From Paraglaciecola sp. MB-3u-78 (GTDB taxonomy: Bacteria > Pseudomonadota > Gammaproteobacteria > Enterobacterales > Alteromonadaceae), in contig NZ_PJCF01000012.1 in assembly GCF_002835935.1 (NCBI RefSeq), forward strand, positions 186,001-250,000: a DNA stretch of 64,000 nt, read 5' to 3'. The notes beneath the pieces are model-generated. The model made no database searches. It was not told the origin of the DNA and saw only the letters and a program-made list of their open reading frames with translations. How positions within the stretch are numbered: the stretch's first letter is position 1; the number at the start of each line of letters is the position of its first letter. A program made the position numbers and the translations under genes. This document shows, in pieces, positions 53,687 to 60,215 of the stretch.

Positions 53687-54250
53687 ATGGAAAAAACGTT
53701 TATCACTGCACAACAGTTACTTGAAGATTCATTTCGAGTGGCCGCGCAAGTTTATGAAAGTGGCTTTCGCCCGCATTTCATAATCGGTATTTGGCGTGGC
53801 GGCGCACCTATAGGCATAGCAGTGCAAGAATACTTCGATTTTAAAAAAGTAGAAACTGACCATATTGCGGTACGCACCTCTTCTTATTATGGAATTGATC
53901 AACAATCAAAAACCATCAAAGTGCACGGTTTACATTATCTGATTGAAAACGCCAATGCCGAAGACAGCCTATTAATTGTGGATGACGTATTTGATTCAGG
54001 CCGCAGTGTTGAAGCCTTAATGAAACAAATTAAAAAATTGTCTCGGGCGAATATGCCAAAAGAGGTACGTATAGCTTGTCCATATTACAAACCACAAAAT
54101 AACAAAACTGACATAGTGCCTGATTATTATGTGCACGAAAGTGACGAATGGTTAGTGTTTCCCCATGAGATATCTGGTCTAACACCCGATGAAATCATGA
54201 AAGGCAAAACAGATTTAAAAAATGTCATGCATTTGTTAGAACAAGATTAA
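53687..54250 (+). CDS. Phosphoribosyltransferase, hypoxanthine/xanthine type
   Basis: A 187-residue type I PRTase. The PRPP-binding loop LLIVDDVFDSGRSVEALM (about 100-117) is canonical. FIIGIWRGGAPIG near 31-43 forms the PPi loop, and WLVFPHEI near the end is the purine-clamp region. Salvage of hypoxanthine, xanthine or guanine to nucleotides is likely, but the base cannot be told from sequence. The start lies just after a tandem repeat. It is followed by the YjbR gene in the same direction after 70 bp. Confidence 0.87.
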   Translation: MEKTFITAQQLLEDSFRVAAQVYESGFRPHFIIGIWRGGAPIGIAVQEYFDFKKVETDHIAVRTSSYYGIDQQSKTIKVHGLHYLIENANAEDSLLIVDDVFDSGRSVEALMKQIKKLSRANMPKEVRIACPYYKPQNNKTDIVPDYYVHESDEWLVFPHEISGLTPDEIMKGKTDLKNVMHLLEQD

Positions 54251-54320
54251 TTCTCAGCTAAAATTAGTTTATAGGTTAGGTTAGGGTAGGTGACTACCCT
54301 TATTATTTAAGGAAAAGTAG

Positions 54321-54719
54321 ATGGATCAACAACAAGCCAGAGAATATTTATTAAACAAACCTTTTACGGTGGAAACTTTTCCTTTTGGAGAGGGGGTATC
54401 TGTGTTTAAAGTCAAACATAAAATGTTCGCGACTTTGACCTTAGGCAAAATGAGTCCGGGTGATAATGAGTCCGTTGACACAGGTAATGGGATTTGCTGG
54501 GTAAACCTTAAATGTGATCCTCAAGAAGCCATTATTCTTCGAGACATATTCCCATCCGTTATTCCCGGTTACCATATGAGTAAAGTCCACTGGAATACGG
54601 TCAAGCTTGATGGATCAGTCCCTGCAGGGGAGATACAGAGGATGATGGATAACTCTTTTAATCTAGTGGTAAGTAATATGATTGTGAAAGATCAACAATC
54701 GATTTTGCTGCATCTTTAA
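54321..54719 (+). CDS. MmcQ/YjbR-family protein
   Basis: A 132-residue protein of the YjbR fold: the start REYLLNKPFTVETFPFGEGV and the middle FKVKHKMFATLTLG, then WVNLKCDPQEAIILRDIFPSVIPGYHMSKVHWNTVKLDG match the family well. The fold resembles a double-wing DNA-binding domain, but the function is unproven. GGAAAAG precedes the ATG. A weak inverted repeat follows the stop. Length is normal. Confidence 0.88.
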   Translation: MDQQQAREYLLNKPFTVETFPFGEGVSVFKVKHKMFATLTLGKMSPGDNESVDTGNGICWVNLKCDPQEAIILRDIFPSVIPGYHMSKVHWNTVKLDGSVPAGEIQRMMDNSFNLVVSNMIVKDQQSILLHL

Positions 54720-54736
54720 CGAACTTTTTTAGCAAA

Positions 54737-54780
54737 AACCTAACTTTTTAGCATTTGTTTAATCATACTGAAGTTAGGTT
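54737..54780. terminator. Possible bidirectional terminator
   Basis: AACCTAACTT (54737-54746) pairs with AAGTTAGGTT (54771-54780) across a 24-base loop, between the convergent YjbR and PNPOx-like genes. The loop is long and the T runs are short. Confidence 0.4.
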
Positions 54781-54788
54781 ATTAGCAC

Positions 54789-55490
54789 TTATGGGTTTAC
54801 GGTTCGCTCTTTCCAGTCATCCTGAATATCGTAAAGACATCTTTGCTGCGGTTTAGATTTTAGGTTTAAATAATCCACTGCGTGTGGAATAAAAACAACG
54901 ACACAAAAATTATCACTGATATCGGTGTAATGACCAGCAATATTCCTTGGTGCACTGTTGTTGTTGCTTCTGCTGTCAAACTCATCGTTAATATCATTGC
55001 CTTGATTAACAAGTCCATCTTGTGGAAACGACTGTATTGCATCTTCGTCAAATGGTGCTTTAGGACTGTTTGAGTAAAAAGGCTGCTTAGCGTTGGTTGA
55101 TAAGTTTGACCATTGTTGTTTCAAAAGATTGTGCTTGGTGTGTTCCCCCAAGACCCAATTCCCATAGTTTGAATCTATTGAGTGAGATATCAATGCTACT
55201 TCCCCTGCCAATCGGAATTGTTCTCTGGATCCTGCAAAATACCAGCAAATTTCAAACCGCGACTTATTATCACCTTGCCATTGTTCTATCTTCTCGCTCC
55301 TAGAGTCAGTCACAGATAAAAGACTTTGGGTGCCTGACAAGAAACCTCTAAATACCATGGTTCTGTTTTTCGGATCTCCATTTGAGCTCACACTCGCCAC
55401 TTGATAATACTTTGATTGCACTTGACTATTATTTACGTGCAAACTCTTCGCTAATCGCTGGTGCCATACTGGATATACTATTTCAGTCAT
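54789..55490 (-). CDS. Pyridoxamine 5'-phosphate oxidase-like flavoprotein (Alr4036 type)
   Basis: A 233-residue protein starting YPVWHQRLAKSLHVNN; the split-barrel FMN domain shows PKNRTMVFRGFL, VTDSRSEKIEQW and RFEICWYFAGSREQFRLAGE, the usual PNPOx-like flavin-binding pattern. The C-terminal ~25 residues (VDYLNLKSKPQQR) are typical of the Alr4036 subgroup. A role in B6 salvage or another FMN redox reaction is possible; the real substrate is unknown. It stands alone on its strand. Confidence 0.82.
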   Translation of the reverse strand: MTEIVYPVWHQRLAKSLHVNNSQVQSKYYQVASVSSNGDPKNRTMVFRGFLSGTQSLLSVTDSRSEKIEQWQGDNKSRFEICWYFAGSREQFRLAGEVALISHSIDSNYGNWVLGEHTKHNLLKQQWSNLSTNAKQPFYSNSPKAPFDEDAIQSFPQDGLVNQGNDINDEFDSRSNNNSAPRNIAGHYTDISDNFCVVVFIPHAVDYLNLKSKPQQRCLYDIQDDWKERTVNP

Positions 55491-55683
55491 TTTACTTCTT
55501 AGTGATCAATACAAATAAACCACCAGAATCATCAGTCGTTGCTCTGGTTGGTTGAGTAACAGAAATACCGCATATTGGCGTATAGCTGTCATAAAATAAG
55601 CCACACTCACTGGCATCTTTTCTGAGTAGTGTAAGGATAAACACTATCCCTAGGCTATACAACAAAGCTGAATTGCGTTGACG

Positions 55684-55872
55684 TTAGACACCTGTCAACG
55701 AGTAGGTGTGGGTAATCCCACATTTTGCAACAAAGTCTTGATCATGACTCACTAAAATGAAGCTGCTGTTATAGCGAAGTAGCGCATCCGACAATATATG
55801 TTTACTGCTAATATCAAGATGATTATCAGGCTCATCAAGCAGTCATAAACTGTCTTGAGATTTAAATATTGT
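55684..55872 (-). pseudogene. 3' remnant of an ABC-F ATPase gene
   Basis: The frame reads KSQDSL, then TGA at 55843-55845 (likely a former Trp), then LLDEPDNHLDISSKHILSDALLRYNSSFILVSHDQDFVAKCG to TAA at 55684. LLDEPxNHLD is the ABC-F Walker B and D-loop and SHDQDF the H-loop. The Walker A and the first ATPase domain are absent. No intact copy is in the window. Confidence 0.8.
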
Positions 55873-55968
55873 TCATTTATTAATCAGGTGATAATGTAAT
55901 GTTGCTTTGCTCTTTGAGTGGCGCTATTGGGGCGCTAAGCAAAGTTAAAACGGAAAGGAGATTGTGCA

Positions 55969-56415
55969 GTGAAAGCACTTACAACAAAATATAGTATGTT
56001 AATTTGTTTTTTAAGCTTGCTGTCTTTTAACGCATTAGCTGAAGACGAGCGTGTGTTTAAAAATGGAGATTACTGGGAGGTATCATCAATTACCATTGTT
56101 GATGGTCAATGGTTAAATTATGCAAAACATCTATCGACCAAATGGCGTGACTCTCAGGAGTTTGCTAAATCTAAAGGCTGGATTAATGGCTACAAAGTTA
56201 TAATCAACCAGTATCCTAGAAACGGCGAGCCAGACATGTATTTAATCACCATGTTTGAAGCAATGGCCACCAAAACTCAAGAGGATGAGCGCTACAAAGC
56301 CTATATGGAATGGTCTAAGAGCACTATTGCTAAATTGGAAGAAGGCAGTGGAGAACGTGTTGTGATGCGTCATTTAAGCGGTGATTCTCTATTACGAGAA
56401 GTCACATTTAGATAA
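55969..56415 (+). CDS. Unknown small exported protein
   Basis: A 148-residue protein with a signal peptide (MLICFLSLLSFNALA, cleavage before EDER). The mature part has repeated aromatic residues (YWEVSSITIVDGQWLNYAKHL, WINGYKVI, MYLITMFEAM), which suggests a ferredoxin-like or dimeric alpha/beta barrel fold. I do not recognise a named family. GTG start with GGAAAGGAG eight bases upstream is a convincing ribosome-binding site. It is alone between the ABC-F remnant and umuC. Periplasmic; function unknown. Confidence 0.72.
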   Translation: MKALTTKYSMLICFLSLLSFNALAEDERVFKNGDYWEVSSITIVDGQWLNYAKHLSTKWRDSQEFAKSKGWINGYKVIINQYPRNGEPDMYLITMFEAMATKTQEDERYKAYMEWSKSTIAKLEEGSGERVVMRHLSGDSLLREVTFR

Positions 56416-56629
56416 TTCATTGCCATTTATTCAACGGTCAATCTTCACTCGCAGCGGGCTGTTGCATATCATTTTTAAGTCGTATTCCAAGTTGTACTTG
56501 CCCTTCACATTATATTGATACCATCAAACTTCCCAGTAGAATGCTTCAAATTTTGATTTGACTCCCATTGCTCCGCAGCTCAATAGCTTGATACCTATCC
56601 GTTTCTTTCATTAGTTGTGGGGACCGATT

Positions 56630-57901
56630 TCATTTTGTAGTGATATTGCTACAGTGTATTCTCACCATATCTGACCATGATGATGTGTAATTAGGTGACT
56701 TCATTTCTCTGCGCATTTGCCACTTTCCTTGAATACCTTTTGCGGCCACTGATAAAGAGTCAGGACCAAAACGTTGATTAATGGTGTCTAGTGCAGCCAT
56801 AACACGGGGGTCACGCCCTTGCGCTGCAAACATATCTCGTTGGTACATAGTATTATCTACCAGCTCTATAGCCCCGACACCTGATTTATGAAATAACACA
56901 CCAGGACGATATATTTGTTTTGCCGCATCGCTAGCAGCAATGGCCAAGTCGCGGCTATCTGCGGTAGCATCAAAAAAACCGTGATGTATATTGCGCCGGT
57001 AAATTTGACCGTCTGAGAATGGACTGGAATGAGCAAATGCTACCATCATCTTGATCAAGCTCCCTTGTTTACGTGCTTTTTTGGCTACCTTTTCACCGTG
57101 CATCACTAAACTTTGTTCTAGTGATGCATAATCAGTGACTTTTTCACCAAATGCCCGTGTAGAGAATATCTGTTGTTTTGGGCTTCTTACTTCATCCCAT
57201 GTTAGGCATGACTCGCCTTGTAATTCCCTAACCGTGCGCTCAATATTGACGGAAAATTGCTGGCGCATTATTTTTGCGGGTTGTTGGGAAAGTGTCCACG
57301 CATTATCAATGGCCATAAACCTTAGTTTTTTACCTAAGCGGCCACCGATGCCCCACACATCCTCAACTGTCATTTCTTGCAGTACGGTCATGATGTTTTG
57401 TTTATCAACAACACTAACGCCACCTGTATTTCTGTTCTTCTTTGCGTAATGGTTAGCCGCCTTAGCCAGTGTGGCGGTTGGCCCCATACCCACACAGACT
57501 GGTAGCCTAACTTCTTGCCATATTACCCGTCTTATCTCCTTTCCTAGATGCCACCAACTTTCTTTTGGCTGGGTTTGAAAACGCAGAAACGATTCATCAA
57601 TTGAGTAAATATGTTGCTCGGGTGAATATCGACTTAGGATATCCATTATCGATGCAGACAAGTCTGCATATAACTCATAGTTCGAGCTGCGAACTGTGAC
57701 ACCAGATGCTTCGACTTGTTTGCTAATTTTAAAAAATGGCTGAAATTTCACATTACCTAGTTTGGCTTTAGCTAACTTACACATAGCAACGACACAACCA
57801 TCATTGTTACTTAACACAATCACGCCAGTTCGACGGGCAAGTGGATCGAAAATTTTTTCGCATGAGGCATACATGCTATTCACATCGACTAACCCAAACA
57901 T
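56630..57901 (-). CDS. umuC: DNA polymerase V catalytic subunit UmuC
   Basis: A 423-residue Y-family polymerase. FGLVDVNSMYASCEKIFDP supplies the first catalytic Asp, and SIDESFLRF near 99-107 the second acidic pair. The thumb/little-finger part follows (VWGIGGRLGKKL). The DUF4113-like end (GKWQMRREMKSPNYTSSWSDMVRI) is typical of UmuC. It overlaps umuD by 13 bp, as in many umuDC operons. It performs translesion synthesis with processed UmuD. SOS control of this copy may be altered by the insertion upstream of umuD. Confidence 0.95.
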   Translation of the reverse strand: MFGLVDVNSMYASCEKIFDPLARRTGVIVLSNNDGCVVAMCKLAKAKLGNVKFQPFFKISKQVEASGVTVRSSNYELYADLSASIMDILSRYSPEQHIYSIDESFLRFQTQPKESWWHLGKEIRRVIWQEVRLPVCVGMGPTATLAKAANHYAKKNRNTGGVSVVDKQNIMTVLQEMTVEDVWGIGGRLGKKLRFMAIDNAWTLSQQPAKIMRQQFSVNIERTVRELQGESCLTWDEVRSPKQQIFSTRAFGEKVTDYASLEQSLVMHGEKVAKKARKQGSLIKMMVAFAHSSPFSDGQIYRRNIHHGFFDATADSRDLAIAASDAAKQIYRPGVLFHKSGVGAIELVDNTMYQRDMFAAQGRDPRVMAALDTINQRFGPDSLSVAAKGIQGKWQMRREMKSPNYTSSWSDMVRIHCSNITTK

Positions 57902-58302
57902 CTTGTCAGCTTTGTGGATTGACGGTGATTCCTAACCGAGCGAATGACAATCCCTTCTTCTAAAAATTCATCCCCATCTTTTAGTTGGTAGGTCGTGTCA
58001 GTATCGCTTCCTGACAATAGACACTGCTTTTTACGGTCATAGAGTTTACACATGAACACACCATTTAATGTCGCCACTATGATGTCCATGTTGGCTTGCC
58101 TGGCTGCTCGGTCAACGATTAATACATCACCATCAAAGATGCCGTGGCTTGTCATACTGTCTCCTACTGCAAGGCCTACAAACGTCGCAGTTGGGTGGTC
58201 AATAAGTATTTCATCAAGAGACATCGGTAGTGTTTGGTACTCTGATGCGGGCGACTCGAAACCGGTTATGCCAGCCTGAGCTTTGATCGGTATAATATTC
58301 AT
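57889..58302 (-). CDS. umuD: UmuD, self-cleaving subunit of DNA polymerase V
   Basis: A 137-residue S24-family protein. The RecA-induced cleavage site is AG at residues 10-11; the catalytic pair is Ser49 (GDSM) and Lys86 (MCKLYD), spaced 37 residues as in E. coli UmuD (S60/K97). Cleaved UmuD joins UmuC to form polymerase V. ATG at 58302 is followed by a normal start MNIIPIKAQAG. Only half of its LexA box (58317-58328) remains beside the gene because an IS1595-type element begins at 58329; the promoter lies on the far side of the element. Confidence 0.95.
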   Translation of the reverse strand: MNIIPIKAQAGITGFESPASEYQTLPMSLDEILIDHPTATFVGLAVGDSMTSHGIFDGDVLIVDRAARQANMDIIVATLNGVFMCKLYDRKKQCLLSGSDTDTTYQLKDGDEFLEEGIVIRSVRNHRQSTKLTRCLG

Positions 58303-58316
58303 TACATCTCATAATA

Positions 58317-58328
58317 CTGTATTTGCAT
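58317..58328 (-). promoter_or_regulatory. Gene-proximal part of the umuDC LexA operator
   Basis: CTGTATTTGCAT, the left 12 of the 16 bases of CTGTATTTGCATACAG. The final ACAG was displaced to the other side of the insertion element. The box lies 15 bp before the umuD ATG. Confidence 0.85.
58321..58328. repeat. Target-site duplication, left (ATTTGCAT)
   Basis: Identical 8 bases occur at 59369-59376 on the other side of the element; they are the central 8 bases of the original LexA operator. Confidence 0.93.
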
Positions 58329-59368
58329 AAGGGGTATCCTGTTAGCTCCACTACCCACTACATGTTGTGTTTAGCGCTTTTTGATATTTTCATAACTAAC
58401 GGGCGGTGTAACCACCGCTTGTTCAAGCAATCTATAAAATAGTAAACCACGTGAATTAGATGCTCGACGATTAAAACGAAAGGCATATTCGTCGAGATAA
58501 CTATCTAAATGTTCATGCCCTACTGAGCCTTGATGAGTTCCTAATATCCATCTTTTCAATAGTGAAGCGACTCTATGCACACCGACTAGCGTCTCATGAG
58601 CAGGCTCTTTAGACCCAAGTTGAACCAACTTATTACGCTCATAACCAAGCTCATAAATTCTATGATAGGCACTTGAACCATCTGTTTGGACGACTGAACC
58701 GGGCTCTATCGTTTCTTGTATAAACGAATGCAATTGAACTTGCGTTGCCGCTTCAATACGTTTTAACCTTATTCTGCCAAATCCCTTGGGCTTTTTAATT
58801 TCAACCGCTATCGCCACAATTGATTTCTTACTTTGGGCACAAGGAGCACGGGTTTTGGCTTTATCAGCGCCACCCACGTAGGTTTCATCTACTTCGACAA
58901 TACCTGATAATTTTCCGCGACTGGGGTTGACCATCGCCCGCCGGTAACGATGTAACATTGTCCATGCAGTTTGATAACTACCTAACCCAAGTAACCTTTG
59001 CAGACCTAACGCACTCACTCCGTGCTTTTCATTAGTGATATACCAAGCTGCGGCAAACCAATTAGTTAAGGGAGTTCGGCTTTTTTCAAATAGTGTTCCT
59101 GCTGTCACCGTGCCTTGATATCGACATATAGAACACATCATTCGACCGCGAGTTAAGTGATAAGGTTTGGATAATTTGAGACAACGTGGGCATACAAAAC
59201 CAGAGGGCCAACGTAAGTGCTCCAGAAACTGAAGGCATGCATTATCATCCGGAAACCATTGTAAAAACTGAGTCCAATTTCCGGGATAATCTCTACCTGA
59301 TTTTAGTGAATTTGATGAAATAGCCACCACTACATATTGACATAGGTGGAGCTAAGTGGATACCCCTT
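58329..59368 (-). mobile_element. IS1595-family insertion sequence in the umuDC operator, complete (1,040 bp)
   Basis: The ends are inverse copies: AAGGGGTATCCTGTTAGCTC on the left and AAGGGGTATCCACTTAGCTC as the reverse complement of the right end. An 8-bp target duplication (ATTTGCAT) flanks it. The transposase reads towards umuD, so transcription from inside the element could run into umuDC. The element differs from the one at 38551-39524. Confidence 0.95.
58371..59330 (-). CDS. IS1595-family transposase
   Basis: A 319-residue transposase: zinc ribbon CPRCLKLSKPYH...CSICR (about residues 47-70), then the ISXO2-type DDE domain with VEVDETYVGGADKAK (first Asp near 147), VVQTDGSSAY (second near 216) and HLDSYLDEYAFRFNRRAS near the end. 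The frame is full length without interruption, so the element may be mobile. It is distinct from the first IS1595-type transposase here. It faces the same way as umuDC. Confidence 0.94.
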   Translation of the reverse strand: MVAISSNSLKSGRDYPGNWTQFLQWFPDDNACLQFLEHLRWPSGFVCPRCLKLSKPYHLTRGRMMCSICRYQGTVTAGTLFEKSRTPLTNWFAAAWYITNEKHGVSALGLQRLLGLGSYQTAWTMLHRYRRAMVNPSRGKLSGIVEVDETYVGGADKAKTRAPCAQSKKSIVAIAVEIKKPKGFGRIRLKRIEAATQVQLHSFIQETIEPGSVVQTDGSSAYHRIYELGYERNKLVQLGSKEPAHETLVGVHRVASLLKRWILGTHQGSVGHEHLDSYLDEYAFRFNRRASNSRGLLFYRLLEQAVVTPPVSYENIKKR

Positions 59369-59376
59369 ATTTGCAT
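59369..59376. repeat. Target-site duplication, right (ATTTGCAT)
   Basis: Identical to 58321-58328. Confidence 0.93.
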
Positions 59377-59380
59377 ACAG
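59369..59380 (-). promoter_or_regulatory. Promoter-proximal part of the umuDC LexA operator
   Basis: ATTTGCATACAG, the other 12 of the 16 operator bases; the first 8 are the duplicated target. On the minus strand TATAAT (59382-59387) lies next to it as a likely -10, with a weak TTGCTA 19 bases further upstream. Confidence 0.8.
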
Positions 59381-59691
59381 TATTATAGCGCGAATTATAG
59401 GATAGATAGCAAGAATATTAATTGATAGTGGGGGTGATATTGAATTCATACCTGCCAGACAACACTTCTTTTAATATTGCAATTTGCCTAGGCATCGCTG
59501 AGAATAAGGCCCATATGAGGTTGACTCAATTTGGTAGCTGAAATAGTCGAACAAGTGGCAAGAAACTACAGGTCAATTATCTTCAGTATTTTAACAGCAT
59601 CACAATATGCGTATTTTACACATTATTAATGGATCTAATTTCTTGGTGCGCAAGTACTAAGAGGTGCATTAATCATATCGTTAGCCTTAAT
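59381..59691. other. Gene-free stretch with the orphaned umuDC promoter
   Basis: Apart from the TATAAT at 59382-59387 (minus strand) I see no gene or strong repeat in these 311 bases. Confidence 0.5.
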
Positions 59692-59715
59692 AACTCGCCG
59701 TAATAGCGAGTTTTT
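59692..59715 (+). terminator. Hairpin with T run before the HiPIP gene
   Basis: AACTCGC-CGTAATA-GCGAGTT followed by TTT. No gene precedes it on the plus strand, so it may end an unseen transcript or attenuate the HiPIP mRNA. Confidence 0.5.
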
Positions 59716-59779
59716 GCATTTTAGGAGTAACGTAAAAGAGAATCATTATTATTTTCGTCTACCAATTAGGATATCAACA

Positions 59780-60073
59780 ATGAACAATGTTAATCGTCGT
59801 GACTTTTTAAAATTATCAGGTTCATCTATTATCGGATTGACCCTGGGTGGCGTGGCATTACGCGCTAACGCACAAGAGCAAGTGACTCTTGAAGATCCAA
59901 CCGCTATTGCCCTTAAATATGTGCATGAATCAGAGGTTGAAGGCCATTACTGCGACAATTGCCAATATATTCAAGGTGAAGATGGGGAAGAGTGGCGCCC
60001 ATGCGGAATTTTCCCAGGTAAAGTGGTGAATGCTAAAGGCTGGTGTTCAGCTTGGATGAAAAAAGCGGGATAA
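59780..60073 (+). CDS. High-potential iron-sulfur protein (HiPIP), Tat-exported
   Basis: From ATG 59780 a 97-residue precursor: twin-arginine signal (NRRDFLKLSGSSIIG, cleavage after ANA at about residue 31), then a small mature protein with four Cys (58, 61, 75, 89) in the HiPIP spacing C-x2-C-x13-C-x13-C (HYCDNCQY, WRPCGIF, KGWCSAW). It carries a 4Fe-4S cluster at high potential and transfers electrons in the periplasm. The frame extends upstream to 59714, but those residues lack a signal-peptide pattern. It ends at a strong terminator. Confidence 0.92.
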   Translation: MNNVNRRDFLKLSGSSIIGLTLGGVALRANAQEQVTLEDPTAIALKYVHESEVEGHYCDNCQYIQGEDGEEWRPCGIFPGKVVNAKGWCSAWMKKAG

Positions 60074-60081
60074 ATTATCTT

Positions 60082-60108
60082 GGGTAGATTAACGCAGTTA
60101 ATCTACCC
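60082..60108 (+). repeat. Inverted repeat after the HiPIP gene
   Basis: GGGTAGATTAAC pairs perfectly with GTTAATCTACCC around GCA. It lies between the HiPIP stop and the strong terminator and may form the first of two hairpins. Confidence 0.7.
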
Positions 60109-60117
60109 TTGCATATA

Positions 60118-60157
60118 AACAATAAGGCTGCTTAAACAAGCAGCCTTATTGTTTTTT
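60118..60157. terminator. Strong terminator between HiPIP and the convergent U32 gene
   Basis: AACAATAAGGCTGCTT-AAAC-AAGCAGCCTTATTGTT followed by TTTT: a 16-bp perfect stem, usable in both directions. Confidence 0.92.
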
Positions 60158-60215
60158 ATAAAAGACATTATGGTGTATAGGATTACAAGTCGTTATGGAT
60201 AATCGTCTAGGTGAA

